Notes: a model not told the origin generated them from the sequence alone. Shown: positions 1-12,126, counted from the stretch's first letter. The stretch is 64,000 nt of DNA from Fremontodendron californicum (GCA_030761205.1 JAULJL010000048.1:3720001-3784000), one strand, 5' to 3'. A program made the numbers and translations.

Positions 1-700
1 ATTTATTTATTTATTTTTTAAATAAAACCATATACTTATTATAGTTCAAATTTTTTCGGTTATAAATTCGATTTTTTACAGGTATCGGATCGATCTCGGG
101 CTCGGATCTTAGTGGGTTCGGGATTTTTTTAGATTCAAATTTTCTTGGGTTTGTGTTTTTTCGAATTCGGGCCTTTGATTTTTTTAGTCAATTCGGATCG
201 AATTAGATTCGATCTCGGATCGACTCGGGCGGATTCTCAAGTTTGAGCCTGCTTTGCCAGCTCTATAATCAAGTTAAACCGAGCCTAAGTAGTCAGAAGC
301 TCAAGCTCAAGTTCAAGCTCGAGCTCAATCGAGTTTCATTTTTAAAGCACAAGCTCGATTCGAGATAAAAATTGAAATACTCGAACTCACTCGATTAGGC
401 TTGTTTACATATTTAAAAATGAGCTCGATTCCCATACTTGACTTCAAACTCAATTATTTGTGTTCGAGCTCAAGCTCGAGTTAGAATTGAGATTTTTTTC
501 AATACTAATTAAAAACAAAAAATATATATTAAAAATAAAAAATTTGATTCAGCTCGCGAATTACTCGAACCAAACATTAAAATACTCGAATTTATCTAGC
601 TCAATAACTCGAACTACTTGAATTCAGCTAAAAAATAATCAAGCCAAATTCAAACTTTTTCGAATCGAATCTGAAAAACTTACGAACACATATATCTGAT
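1..700. repeat. AT-rich flank with CTCGAGCTC-rich dispersed repeat
   Basis: No gene is visible here. From about 200 to 660 the sequence is built from variants of CTCGAGCTCAAG and ACTCGAA, a low-complexity motif style common in dispersed plant repeats. I see no terminal repeats that would define an element, so the edges are arbitrary. From 700 to 969 the sequence is ordinary upstream DNA of the PPR gene. Confidence 0.4.
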
Positions 701-969
701 TTACAGAGGAGATATCTGACTTACACATATATCTGATTTACATTTTCGACTCATTTAAACTTTACACCCCTAATTATAGACAACTTAATATTTTCCTTTT
801 AGATAGAAATTTACTTGTTCCATGCTTTTCTTTTCTTTTTTCCGGCCCATTTACCACGAACAATCCAAAAGAAAGAAAAAAATTTCCCAATCCCAATCCA
901 GTTTCAGTCCTCCCATTTGAAGAAGCCATGAACTCGAGCTCATGAGAAAGTAACATAGATAAAACAGCC

Positions 970-3405
970 ATGAGCTCTCAGCTCATAACTTCTTCTCCAC
1001 CTCTCACCAACATCCCAACCCCAAAACCCCACTCTCACTCCCACACACTCTCTCAAAGAACCCAAATTCCTCTCCATGTTTACAAACACCCAACAGCTAT
1101 CCTTTTAGAACTCTCAACTTCCATTAAAGAAGTTTACCAAATCCTTCCCCATATAATCAAATCCAATCTCTACACCGAGCACTTGTTTCAAACCAAACTC
1201 CTTAGCCTTTTCTGTAACCACGGCTGCATTGCTGAAGCTGCCCGTGTTTTCGAACCTATCCAAGATAAACCCGAAGTTCTTTATTACACTTTGCTTAAAG
1301 GGTATGCCAAGAACTCATCATTATACGAAGCTTTATTGTTTTTTGTTAGAATGAAAGTTGATAATGTTAAGCCTGTTGTTTATAACTTTACTTACTTGTT
1401 GAAAGTTTGTGGGGATAAAGGGGAGCTTAGAAGGGGTAAGGAGATTCATGGGCAGTTGATAAAAAATGGGTTTTCTTCAAATGTCTTTGCAATGACTGGA
1501 GTTGTTAATTTGTATGCGAAATGTAGACAAATTGAGGAAGCTTATAAGATGTTTGATAGAACGCCTGAGAGAGATTTGGTTTCATGGAATACGATTATTT
1601 CTGGCTTTGCACAGAATGGTTTAGCTAAACTTGCTTTGGGTTTAGTTGTTAGGATGCAAGAGGAAGGGAAAAGGCCTGATTCTATTACCCTTGTTTCCAT
1701 TTTGCCTTCTGTGGCTGATATGGGGTTGGTTAAGATAGGGAGGGCGGTTCACGGTTATGTTTTAAGAGCTGGTTTTGAAGGGCTTGTGAATGTGAATACT
1801 GCATTGGTTGATATGTATTCGAAATGCAGGTTTGTTGGAATTGGGAGGTTGATTTTTGATGGGATGAAACAGAGGACTGCTGTGTCATGGAATTCAATGA
1901 TCGATGGTTATGTTCAAAGTGGATATGCTGAGGAAGCGATGGTTATTTTTGAGAAGCTGTTGGATGAAGGAGTGGAACCGACTAATGTTACTATAATGGG
2001 AGCTGCTCATGCTTGTGCTGATTTGGGTGATCTTGATCGTGGAATGTTTGTTCATAAGTTATCTGATAAGTTGAATCTTGGTACCAATGTTTCTGTTATG
2101 AACTCTTTGATTTCCATGTACTCCAAATGTAAGAGAGTTGACATTGCTGTGGATATTTTCGAAAAATTGCGTGGTAAGACCCTTGTTTCTTGGAATGCTA
2201 TGATTTTAGGCTTTGCGCAAAATGGACGCGTTAATGATGCTTTAAACTACTTTTACGAGATGCATTCTCAAAATATAAGACCAGATACATTTACAATGGT
2301 GAGTGTGATTCCTGCTCTGGCAGAATTATCAGTTATACGCCAAGCAAAGTGGATTCATGGATTTTGTATTAGAAGTTGTTTGGATGATGATATTTTTGTG
2401 ATGACCGCACTGGTTGACATGTATGCAAAGTGTGGAGCAATTCACACTGCCAGGAAGCTTTTTGATAGGATGAATGAGCGGCATGTAACAACATGGAATG
2501 CTATGATAGATGGTTATGGAACGCATGGGCTTGGAAAAGCTGCTTTAGAATTGTTTAATGAAATGCAAAAGGGCATCATTAAGCCAAATGATGTGACATT
2601 TCTAAGTGTTCTCTCTGCTTGCAGCCACGCAGGTATGGTTGAGGAGGGGCTCAGTTACTTTACCAGCATGAAGAGAGATTATGGCATAGAGCCTGCTATG
2701 GACCACTATGGAGCCATGGTTGACCTTCTGGGTCGAGCTGGTCGACTAGACGAAGCGTGGAATTTCATTCAAAAGATGCCTATTGAGCCAGGGATTAATG
2801 TATATGGTGCCATGTTGGGTGCTTGCAAAATCCATAAAAATGTTGAGTTAGGTGAGAAGACAGCAAATAAACTGTTTGCATTAAATCCAGATGAAGGTGG
2901 GTACCATGTACTGCTTGCTAACATATATGCAACAGCTTCAATGTGGGGCAAAGTGGCCAAAGTTAGAACTATGATGAAAAACAAAGGGCTTCAGAAAACA
3001 CCTGGCTGCAGTGTAGTGGAGTTGAGAAATGAAGTTCACAGTTTCTACTCTGCAACCACGAACCACCCTCAGTCTAAAAAGATCTATGCTTTCCTTGAGG
3101 AGCTGGGAGATAAGATCAAAGCTGCAGGTTATGTGCCTGACACAAGTTCGATTCATGATGTAGAAGATGATGTTAAAGAGCAGTTAAACAGCACCCACAG
3201 TGAGAGGCTAGCTATTGCATTTGGACTTTTGAATACCAGCCAAGGCACACCCATACACATCAGAAAAAACCTGAGAGTTTGTGGTGATTGTCATAATGCA
3301 ACTAAATACATTTCAATTGTGACTGGGCGAGAAATCATAGTGCGGGATATGCAGCGATTTCACCACTTCAAGAACGGAACCTGTTCTTGTGGAGATTATT
3401 GGTGA
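970..3405 (+). CDS. CRR22: DYW-class PPR RNA-editing factor, CRR22-like, chloroplast
   Basis: An intronless 811-aa pentatricopeptide-repeat protein of the PLS-E-DYW class. The N-terminus (about 1-45) is rich in Ser, Thr, His and Pro, as expected of a plastid transit peptide. PLS-type PPR repeats run from about residue 75 to 610, shown by recurring LVDMYAKC, VSWNAMI and GYxxxGxxxxAL patterns. They are followed by the E region and a C-terminal DYW domain ending exactly in CGDYW. The deaminase-type zinc site is present: HxE at 743-745 and CxxC at 771-774, plus a second Cys/His cluster near 798-807. Length and sequence along the whole protein resemble what I remember of Arabidopsis At1g11290 (CRR22, 809 aa), which is required for C-to-U editing of ndhB, ndhD and rpoB transcripts in chloroplasts. 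The start is the first in-frame ATG and fits the MSSQL start of that protein. The exact editing targets in this species are inferred. No frameshift or stop is seen. Confidence 0.93.
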   Translation: MSSQLITSSPPLTNIPTPKPHSHSHTLSQRTQIPLHVYKHPTAILLELSTSIKEVYQILPHIIKSNLYTEHLFQTKLLSLFCNHGCIAEAARVFEPIQDKPEVLYYTLLKGYAKNSSLYEALLFFVRMKVDNVKPVVYNFTYLLKVCGDKGELRRGKEIHGQLIKNGFSSNVFAMTGVVNLYAKCRQIEEAYKMFDRTPERDLVSWNTIISGFAQNGLAKLALGLVVRMQEEGKRPDSITLVSILPSVADMGLVKIGRAVHGYVLRAGFEGLVNVNTALVDMYSKCRFVGIGRLIFDGMKQRTAVSWNSMIDGYVQSGYAEEAMVIFEKLLDEGVEPTNVTIMGAAHACADLGDLDRGMFVHKLSDKLNLGTNVSVMNSLISMYSKCKRVDIAVDIFEKLRGKTLVSWNAMILGFAQNGRVNDALNYFYEMHSQNIRPDTFTMVSVIPALAELSVIRQAKWIHGFCIRSCLDDDIFVMTALVDMYAKCGAIHTARKLFDRMNERHVTTWNAMIDGYGTHGLGKAALELFNEMQKGIIKPNDVTFLSVLSACSHAGMVEEGLSYFTSMKRDYGIEPAMDHYGAMVDLLGRAGRLDEAWNFIQKMPIEPGINVYGAMLGACKIHKNVELGEKTANKLFALNPDEGGYHVLLANIYATASMWGKVAKVRTMMKNKGLQKTPGCSVVELRNEVHSFYSATTNHPQSKKIYAFLEELGDKIKAAGYVPDTSSIHDVEDDVKEQLNSTHSERLAIAFGLLNTSQGTPIHIRKNLRVCGDCHNATKYISIVTGREIIVRDMQRFHHFKNGTCSCGDYW

Positions 3406-4092
3406 AATTGTCTGTCTCGTACAGGCATTTATTGGTGAAATTGTCTTTGTATGAGTCTTCATTCTTGAGAGCTGATGCAGAGGCTATTCTTGGAATTGGA
3501 AATTTCTGAGGAACAGGGCCATAGTGTAGGAACAGGGCCTGAGCAGAGAAATATATAAAATTTTTTATGAATTATTCTTAGTTCATCTTATCCTGAGTAT
3601 TAAGCCTGAATTTAAGGTTGGCAAACTAGAAGAAATGAAAAGGTTTGGAATGCCATCCCATATCTGCTTCATGGAACAACATCTTATGTTTTTGCCATCT
3701 CCTGTCTAAGCTTGTTCTTGCCATATGACCTTATGCTTGAATCTTTAATTTGGAAAAAGAAACTCCTTCAATCTAAGTATAATTATACCATTCCCTTTCT
3801 TTTCAATAGTGGGAAAGATTTCTTTTTTTTAAATGAAAGAAAATTTTAGTTTTATATCCATGATTTTATATGTATTAATTAATTGTGGTGGAACAATAAA
3901 ATTAGTTGGTCATTCTATGACTGTATGCCTTTGAATTCCAAATTAATTTGATTGAGAAAGTATAGCCTTTCTTACAGGTTCTTAAGCACAATGTTACCAG
4001 CCCCTCCTTTTTGACTCTTATTCATACACTAGTAGCATATACTAGCAGAAAATTTTCTAGGTGTTCAATCTAGTTTAGACCTGTTACAAAGA
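3406..4092. other. 3' flank of the PPR gene, no feature recognised
   Basis: AT-rich intergenic DNA with the probable 3' UTR of the PPR gene at its left end. A short duplication (ATTGGTGAAATTGTCT) occurs just after the stop codon. I see no gene or clear repeat. Confidence 0.5.
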
Positions 4093-4100
4093 TAGTGGAT

Positions 4101-4297
4101 CTATGTTACTCGGACTCGGGTGTGAGGGTCGGACATGGGTATGTGTCCGACACGGGTATGTTCAACTTTTTCCAAGATTTCCATGTATTTGAAGGGTTCT
4201 TGGAGGATCATATCCTCATACCCATGTTCGGATATTCGTCGGACACGAGTGTCGGACATGGGTACTCCAAAATAAATGAAGAGTCGGAGCAACATAG
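4101..4297 (+). mobile_element. MITE copy 1 (197 bp, hAT-type family)
   Basis: Begins CTATGTTACTCGGACTC and ends GAGTCGGAGCAACATAG, which are near-perfect inverted repeats of about 17 bp. The interior has GTGTCGGACACGGGTATG-style sub-repeats and the shared TTCAATTTTTTCCAAGATTTC block found in the other copies. The flanking 8 bp (TAGTGGAT / TAGATAAC) match poorly, so the target duplication of this copy is eroded or absent. Confidence 0.8.
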
Positions 4298-4770
4298 TAG
4301 ATAACATGATTGTTGTTAACCAAGACTCTAGAGGCTTTCCAGTAATGGATTAACTAATCAAATCATCTTTCTGCATTAGTTTTGAAGCGGCTACCAAAAT
4401 TGCAGGTTGGGGCTGTACTAAATGCCGAGGATGCTGAAAGCCCAAAACAGCCATAAATTGGACCAGATTTCTTATGAGACTTGCTACAGAAAAGGTATAT
4501 GCTAAGAATTCTGAGATTGTATTTGTATTTATATTCATCTTTTGAAAACTGATGGAGATGATCAATCTTGAAGCCTATTGATGTAGAACAAGGAGGGTCA
4601 ATAGGAAGAAAATATAGGTCAGATAGAACTAGAGCGAAAGGCGAATAAATAGAAGAAATAGGGGAACAGAGAAGAGTAGGGGAGTGAAACAGTGAACTAG
4701 AATATAGGAAATCTTGAAGTCAATATGCCAAAATTTCAATATTTTCACACATTTACACTTGGCTTATGAA

Positions 4771-4897
4771 GGGCCTCATCGGCCTTTGGTCATTGGGATC
4801 TTACCTTGAAGTAGATTTAGTCATTGGGCCTCATCGGCCTTTGGTCATTGGGATCTTACCTTGAAGTAGATTTAGTCATTGGGCCTCATCGGCCTTT
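4771..4897. repeat. 55-bp tandem repeat, about 2.3 copies
   Basis: A 55-bp unit beginning GGGCCTCATCGGCCTTTGG starts at 4771, 4826 and 4881. The first two units look identical by eye and the third is partial (17 bp). Each unit opens with the palindromic GGCCTCATCGGCC. Near-identity suggests a recent duplication. Confidence 0.85.
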
Positions 4898-5135
4898 ATT
4901 CTTGATGGTTTGGCTTGAAGACCTTAGTCGTCTCACCATTTCATAGTTGGATGCAGCCAATACTTATTCACCAATTACTCAAGGTATCCATCTGTAAATG
5001 ATTTTAGTAGAGCAGCTTTAGATTTCTGGTTCTTGCACTGTGCAGCTATAAATCCCTGCATATCCACTATAGGCAGCAGATTTCCCTTAGAATTTGAACA
5101 GTCTCACATCAAATTCTCTGATTTATATGCCAAGT

Positions 5136-5304
5136 CTATGTTACTCGGACTCGGGTGTGAGTATCGAACACGGGTATGTTCAATTTTTTTTCTTAGATTT
5201 CCATGTATTTGGAGGGTCCTTGAAGAATCATATCCCCATACCCATATCCGGATATACGTCGGACACGAGTACTTCAAGAAAAATGAAGAGTCGGAGCAAC
5301 ATAG
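5136..5304 (+). mobile_element. MITE copy 2 (169 bp) with perfect 8-bp TSD
   Basis: Same family as copy 1, with CTATGTTACTCGGACTC and GAGTCGGAGCAACATAG ends, shortened internally. It is flanked on both sides by TGCCAAGT (5128-5135 and 5305-5312), an exact 8-bp target-site duplication. This is the best evidence for the family's boundaries and for a hAT-type insertion mechanism. Confidence 0.9.
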
Positions 5305-5758
5305 TGCCAAGTATCTCATCTGCTTCCTCCAAGTAAGACTGAATGCCCAATAACACCTTGTAATCAGTCCTCATAATTGATTCAACTGGTAGAAAAGATC
5401 TCTCTCCAGTTGGTGGAAAACAATTTATTTGTCTAGGAACAATTAAGTTTTTGTCCGAAAGATTACATTGGCACAAAGTAGTTATCGGTTTTCATGATCA
5501 ACCAAGGTACTTCTCTGAGAAGAGATTGATTTTCGTCTTAGGAAAAGAGGTTGTCATAGTCATTGTAATCATGAGATAGAAATCTACATATGATGGCAGT
5601 AATTTCGATGAAGCGTTTATGGCACTTATTATTCTTCAGCATGTTCAGAAAAGAATGAGTGGACTTGTTACAAAACTGTTTAGCTGATTCTTCAGGGGGA
5701 AAAGTCCATTGGCAAAGACCATGAAGTATTCAGGAATGGCTCACCAAAGAGATGAGCC

Positions 5759-5955
5759 TTATGTTACTGGGACTCGAGTGTGAATATCGGACACGGGTAT
5801 GTGTCCGATACGAGTATGTTCAATTTTTTCCAAGATTTTCATGTATTTGAAGGGTCTTTGGAGGATCATATCCTCATACCCATGTCCAGATATGCATCAG
5901 GCATGGATGTCGGACATGGGTACTTCAAGAAAAATGAAGAGTCAGAACAACATAG
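5759..5955 (+). mobile_element. MITE copy 3 (197 bp) with perfect 8-bp TSD
   Basis: Same family. The first base of the left end is T instead of C. It is flanked by GATGAGCC on both sides (5751-5758 and 5956-5963), an exact 8-bp duplication. Confidence 0.9.
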
Positions 5956-5963
5956 GATGAGCC

Positions 5964-8446
5964 CGTCTCTTTGAACTCGGTTTGTGAGGGTGAACATAAA
6001 GAAAAGCTGAAGCACAACGGTTGCCCAAACAAAACATAGATGTAGTACAAAAGTCAATCAAAATGATCTGAGGTAAGCTGTTTGAAGGTTTTATAAGGAA
6101 TTTTGTACGAGGTCTACAGCTTCTATGAAAGATCTTTCATAACTTCTTTAGCTTAAAGAGGAGACACGGGGAGGGAGGGCGGATTGATACGCATATACAA
6201 TTCATGTATTTGTATCGTGTTTTATGTTGTTTTTTTTCATGTCAACCGTGTAAACATTAATACAATAAAAATTATTAAATGTATTAAAATTTTAAATACG
6301 AATATGATATGTGTATTAAGCATGTCATGTTAATTGTATTTAAATGTATCGTATCATGTTTATTATATTATTTTTATATTTATTAAACGTATCGTGTTCG
6401 TATCGTATATTAGATCTAATCATTAGTGAAGCAGGAATGATGAAAATTTTCATTTTCTGAACCTACAATGAAAAACTGAACTCAATCCCAGTAGTCTTGC
6501 TGGTCCTTTCTCTTCCTGCAGAAGCAAGTCAGCAACCCCATGTTAAGCAAAGACTTTGATTGGAATTCAATGCTGAGTCTTCCATGCTAATCAATCATGG
6601 AAAAATTATAACATAGACATGTCAGTCATGGTCCCGATCAATAAAATTATATTACATCATATTAATCTTTCACGTCATTTTTTTTTTTTGTTATGTTTTT
6701 TTTCTTGAGAAAAAAAGAAACGAACGTAATTTTTTTTTTTCGGTTTTTGTTTTTTCTTATGTGAAATAACTCGTGTCTTATGTTGAAGGTAAATATGATG
6801 TGAAACAAAAATCTAATTCATTTTAGTTTTATTGATCAGGATCATGATTGACGTGATGAGAAAAGTCTATAGAATAATTTTTCATCATCCTGATCATGAG
6901 TATTAATGTCACCTAAAAGCAGCAAAAACTCTTCACTGCAGTGTAGAAATTTTACATGATACTTTTTTATTTTGTGAAAAGTGTTAGACTTTGAATTTGA
7001 AATTTAATCTAGTTGATTTATACAATTATTTTTAAAAGATGATATTAAAAAATCTAAGATTTAAATTTCAGTATTTATGAAAAAAAAAAATTCATCTTAA
7101 ATTATGACTTTTTTGTACCCAAAAAAAATGCTAAGCATTACCAACTAGTAGAAAACATATATCATATTGAAGTTTTTCTAAGCTTTCATTCGTTTCCTCC
7201 ACCTTACTTGATGGAGAGGGGCAGGAGATAGATATAAATCGGATAATTTTGAATATAATATGATTATACGATATAAATATGATAAAAAAAATAATTAAAA
7301 TATGATATAAAAAAATAACTCGAATACAATATGAATACACGAATATGTCAAAATTTATATAAATATATAATATTTTAAACACAATTATAATAAAAAATAA
7401 TATAAACACAATATAAATACACGAATTATCAAATTTAGACAAATATTTACATTTTTGTATATTTATATTGAAAGAAGGATATTCCAATTCAACTTTTTAA
7501 TGTTAGAAAAAATATTGACAAACAAAAAAGAAAACATTGTTCTAATATAAGTACATACAATTTTAAAGTTTTTTTTTTTTTTTTTTTTTTAGCAAATTTT
7601 TAAAGTTTCATTGAAAAACAAGGAATGGAACGAATGGTTAGTCAGAGCATTTAATATTGGGTTTAAGTTGTTGCTCATCATTATTAACATAATAATTACT
7701 TTATAGTTTAAAATTATTTGATTCACAATTAATTAATAATGAAAGTCTTACATTACATGTCAAATTGCCAATGTGATATTAAGTATTATTAAAAAATAGA
7801 AAATATTAATCGGTATTTATAAATAATATTATATATATAACAAATATTTTTATTTTTTTAATTTAATAAAAAAACTTATTTTAAAATAATAATTAAATAA
7901 TTTTGAATTGATACATGTGGAAACCAATTAAACGGATCCTTAAAAATAATAATACCACATAATTGATTTTATCTTTTAAATATCACAAAATTATGTTTTT
8001 TAAAATGTTTAATATTTTTATTTTTTTATATTTTAAAATGATTTTCATATTTTTTTAATAATAATTTTATTTTATGTTTAATATTTTTATTTTTTATATT
8101 TCAAAATTATTTTCATAGTTTTTAATATTAATTTTATAAGAAAATTAAAATTTTAAAATAAAATTATTATAAGAAAGAGACAATTGAAAATGGAGTGAGT
8201 AAATTGCAAAATCAATTTCATAATCTTTCATCATATATTTTTAATTTTTATTACAAAACTTTTAATCAAAATAATTATAAAAATTGAGAAAAACAAAAAT
8301 AATTCATTCCGAAAAGAAGGATCAAGGAAGAAGAAAGTTCCCCCAAGGCTCCCCCCCCCCCCCCATCTGCTAAGCTAAGCAAATCTCAAAAGCCAAAATA
8401 GAATCTCTCTTCCCAAATCAACCAATACCACCCTCCACCGCCCCCA
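5964..8446. other. Intergenic AT-rich DNA upstream of ELC
   Basis: No gene is supported. Around 6180-6420 there is a stretch of GTATCGTGT/ATGTATTAAA variants that looks like a decayed dispersed repeat. A run of more than 20 T lies near 7569-7590. From 7640 to 8290 the sequence is extremely AT-rich. The 5' leader of the next gene, with a C-run at about 8350-8364, occupies the right end. Confidence 0.5.
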
Positions 8447-9697
8447 ATGGTTCCACCGTCGTCAACACCGCCGCCAAGCCCCCAACAAATCCAACAATTC
8501 CTCTCCTCCGTCCTCTCCCAACGTGGCCCTTCCTCCCTCCCTTACACCGAAGACACCAAATGGCTAATCCGTCAACACCTCCTTTCCCTCATCTCCCACT
8601 ACCCTTCCCTCGAACCCAAAACCGCCACTTTCACTCACAACGATGGCAGATCCGTTAACCTCCTCCAAGCCGACGGCACCATGCCCATGCCTTTCCAAGG
8701 CGTCAATTACAACATCCCCATCATTATCTGGCTCATGGAATCTTACCCTCGTTACGCTCCCGTTGTCTACGTCAATCCCACGCGTGACATGATCATCAAA
8801 CGCCCCCATCCTCACGTTTCTCCTTCAGGGTTAGTTTCGATCCCTTATTTGCATAATTGGATTTACCCAAGTTCTAATCTTGTCGATTTAGTCCTTAATT
8901 TAAGCTCTGCTTTTTCTCGTGATCCTCCTCTTTATTCCCAACGTCGTTCCAATCCTAACCCTAACCCTTCGATTAATTCCTCCATGACGTCTAGTTATGG
9001 GCAGCAGCAGCAGCCGCCGCCACCAGGGCCTAGGGTGGCTGCTGCTGCTGCGGCGGCGGCAGGGTATCCGCCTTCGCCTTATGGGAGGGTACAGCTGCCA
9101 CAGCAGCCGCAACCTCGTCCTACTTCGCAGAAGGATGATGCGGGGGAGGTTTATAAGAGGAATGCGGTGAATAAGTTGGTGGAGATGGTTCATGGGGATA
9201 TAATTGGGATGAGAAAAGCAAGGGAGGTTGAAATGGAAGGGTTGTTTTCGGCTCAAGCGGTGTTAAGAAGGCGAGAGGAAGAGATTAATAAAGGGTTAAA
9301 AGAGATGCAAGATGAAAAAGAAGGGTTAGAACAGCAATTACAGGTTGTTTTGATGAATACAGATGTGTTGGATAGTTGGGTTAGAGATAATGAAGGGAAA
9401 ACAAAGAACTTAGGGAAGAATAATGTGGATGTTGACGAGGCGTTTCATTGCGTCGATGTTCTCTCTAAACAAATGTTGGATTGCACAGCTGCAGATTTAG
9501 CTATTGAAGATGTGGTTTATTCGTTGGATAAGGCAGTGCAAGCAGGGGCGGTGCCGTTTGATCAGTATTTGAGGAATGTGAGGTTGTTGTCAAGGGAGCA
9601 GTTCTTTCATAGGGCTACGGCAACGAAAGTTAGGGAAGCTCAAATGCAGGCTCAGGTGGCAAGTATGGCTGCTAGATTATCACATTATGTCACATGA
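8447..9697 (+). CDS. ELC: ESCRT-I subunit ELC / VPS23 / TSG101-like
   Basis: A single-exon 416-aa protein. Residues about 30-160 form a UEV (ubiquitin-E2-variant) domain with the conserved stretch DGRSVNLLQADGT and the IIIWLMESYPR region. There is no cysteine before residue 335, so the domain cannot be a catalytic E2; in this family it binds ubiquitin instead. A Pro/Gln/Ala linker follows (about 165-225, including QQQQ, PPPP and an eight-Ala run), then a charged coiled coil (about 255-310) and a C-terminal steadiness box (about 345-410). This is the layout of yeast Vps23, animal TSG101 and Arabidopsis ELCH, a core ESCRT-I component that sorts ubiquitinated membrane cargo at endosomes and affects cytokinesis in Arabidopsis. 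The start is the first ATG (context CCCCAATGG) and matches the MVPP N-terminus I remember for ELC. The reading frame is intact. Confidence 0.93.
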   Translation: MVPPSSTPPPSPQQIQQFLSSVLSQRGPSSLPYTEDTKWLIRQHLLSLISHYPSLEPKTATFTHNDGRSVNLLQADGTMPMPFQGVNYNIPIIIWLMESYPRYAPVVYVNPTRDMIIKRPHPHVSPSGLVSIPYLHNWIYPSSNLVDLVLNLSSAFSRDPPLYSQRRSNPNPNPSINSSMTSSYGQQQQPPPPGPRVAAAAAAAAGYPPSPYGRVQLPQQPQPRPTSQKDDAGEVYKRNAVNKLVEMVHGDIIGMRKAREVEMEGLFSAQAVLRRREEEINKGLKEMQDEKEGLEQQLQVVLMNTDVLDSWVRDNEGKTKNLGKNNVDVDEAFHCVDVLSKQMLDCTAADLAIEDVVYSLDKAVQAGAVPFDQYLRNVRLLSREQFFHRATATKVREAQMQAQVASMAARLSHYVT

Positions 9698-10070
9698 CTG
9701 GTTATTGCTTTGTTTTGGGATTTGTCTATAAAAGGATCATGTTATTCGAGGTTAGCTTCTAGTGAAAATTTGATATTATCATGATATAACTGCATTTTTT
9801 GTTTACAAAATTAAATTATGTTTCTTTATATCGATATGTAGTATTCATATAGGAAAAACCTGCATTATGATGCAAATAATGTGCTCATGTAATTGATATG
9901 TTGACACTCATTTTTGGGTTATACCCTTTTCTCTTTCTATAATGAATTTGGGTTCTTTAGCACAGTTGCATTTGTGAGGAAAACTGAAATAGAGTTGGCT
10001 ATTATATCTGTTGGTATTATTGTTCATGTCATCATTTTAGTGTTTTTAATGTAGAAAAGGTTATCTGTAA

Positions 10071-10266
10071 CTATGTTACTCGAACTCAGGTGAGTGTCGG
10101 ACACATACCCATATCCGACACAAGTATGTTCAATTTTTTTTAAGTTTTTCCATGTATTTGGAGGGTTCTTGGAGGGTCATATCCTCATATCTATGTCCAG
10201 ATATGTGCCGGACATAGATGTCTGACACGGGTACTTCAAGAAAAATGAAGACTCGGAGCAACATAG
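10071..10266 (+). mobile_element. MITE copy 4 (196 bp), 7/8 TSD
   Basis: CTATGTTACTCGAACTC to GAGCAACATAG, same family. It is flanked by ATCTGTAA (10063-10070) and ATGTGTAA (10267-10274), which match at 7 of 8 bases. Confidence 0.88.
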
Positions 10267-11194
10267 ATGTGTAATAGTCAGGATGCCTGTTTATTTCAAA
10301 GCCCAATGAGCAAAGGGTTAGCGTTGTAGGCCGGTCTAATAATGAATGCAGTAGGTTTTATCTGTTTCTTTTTTCTCAGAAGAGAATTTAAATCCGCACT
10401 AGCATGTCAATCCTTTCTGCTCAAATGCCTTGTACTATTTGCCAGTTTTTACTCTTGATGAATGGCTTTTTTTTAGCATTTATTTTTTGTATTCTTATGT
10501 TTTCTCATCCTTTGACATGATTGTCATGTAAATGGATGGATCCCTTATTTAATTCTGTCACTGGTTGCTTAACTTGGTTCGTCTGAGCAGCATATTATAC
10601 AAACTATCAGTTTCATGATGTTTTAGTTCTAGGGCTAAACTTGTAACCACTTATCACCCCCCCCCCCCCATTTTCAGTGAGGTTTATGAGATACACCAGT
10701 ACTTTCATTTCCTAGGCATCTTATTTAAAACCTTAAGACTTTGATATCCCTTGCTTTATTTTTTTTTCTTTTTTAATTGACCTCTTGTGCTTGAAGAATC
10801 ATTTTATGGTTGTCTGGTATTAGTTGCCATATTAATTTTCTGTTGTAATATCTTGTCTCTAGCTTGCTTGTCATCTCTTTCTTCAGATTGTAGAAAATAC
10901 ATTTTTTTTAAAAAAAAAAAAAAAATGGGAGGCAGGGAGATTAGAGCTACTCTTTGAGAAAGGATACATGCACCTACCATTGAGCCAAAAACTTGGGTGC
11001 AAAGTAGAAAACACTTATGATAACTTTGAAGTGGAAATTTGCAGTTATGCATGTCCTTAATTCATTGCTTGTAGTCATGGTATTTACATGATTCATCTTC
11101 CAATGGGAGTACATATTCTAATGCCAACTGATCATATGTCAAATTAGTTACTTCTATGATACAATCCTTCTAATAAGAAGAGTCCTCTTTTAAT

Positions 11195-11384
11195 CTATGT
11201 TACTCTGACTTGGGTGTGAGTGTCGGATACGGGTATGTGTCCGACACGGGTATGTTCAATTTTTATTAAGTTTTTCCATGTATTTGGAGGGTCATATCCC
11301 CATATCTATGTCCGGATATACGTCGAACACGAGTGTCGGATATGATGAGTACTTCAAGAAAAATGAAGAGTCAGAACAACATAG
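11195..11384 (+). mobile_element. MITE copy 5 (190 bp), 7/8 TSD
   Basis: CTATGTTACTCTGACTT to GAGTCAGAACAACATAG, same family. It is flanked by CTTTTAAT (11187-11194) and CTTTTAAC (11385-11392), 7 of 8 bases. Confidence 0.88.
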
Positions 11385-12126
11385 CTTTTAACTATTTATA
11401 ACCATCAAACTGGCAACACTACAATAGAAAGTGAGATATAACAGTACTTATTTTATATATTCTTATTTATGAGTCAATCAAAATGATGGCCTTGTCTTCT
11501 CTTTTACAAATGCTAAATTTTATGTTATGGTATTCTACAAATAATGTACCAAACCAAGCATAAATATTTTCTTCTAATGGTTTTAATCTTGGAACTTCAC
11601 ATGTCAAAGAACTGTTCTCTTGCTATGTTTGTTTAAATTTTGAATAGAATGAACCTATTAGACATAAAATAACAGTTGCAAATCAGCTTCATACCCTACT
11701 TATTACAGGAATTCAAGAGGAGTTTTGGCCGCCATTATTGAGATGAATCTAGAATGTTGTGGTTTTGATATATCCATATTGTAGTAGTTTATTATTATTT
11801 TATATTGTTTGGTATCGAGGACGGAATTATTTTTAATCTAATGGTTGAGATTTATAACAACATATGCTATTTTTTAACTCAACCATTAGATTAAAATTTT
11901 TTTCTTCCTTTCTTCTTTCCACCATTCCTAACAAATGGAATGTTAAGGTTTCAAAAACCATAGGAATGGTGATTGGAAGGTAATTACCAGAAATATGATC
12001 TCATGCATATAGAATTTTGGATATCCTTGTCCAATGCTGCTGTTTTTTTCAGACAAAATAAGTTACTTGAGTACCTTTATCATTTTCTTGTTATTATGAC
12101 AACTTTATTGGATTATGCTATGTAGA

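Noticed and set aside
774..971. 65-aa open frame on the minus strand overlapping the PPR start
   Set aside because: No recognisable domain; it covers the 5' flank of the PPR gene and reads as an antisense by-product.
2329..3156. Several minus-strand open frames inside the PPR gene
   Set aside because: Shadows of a well-supported coding sequence on the other strand.
7131..7487. 118-aa minus-strand open frame rich in Ile and Phe
   Set aside because: Extremely AT-rich DNA gives such Ile/Phe/Tyr-rich frames by chance; no domain or start context.
8900..9256. 118-aa minus-strand frame in the ELC gene
   Set aside because: Antisense of the Pro/Ala-rich linker; composition is dictated by the sense codons.
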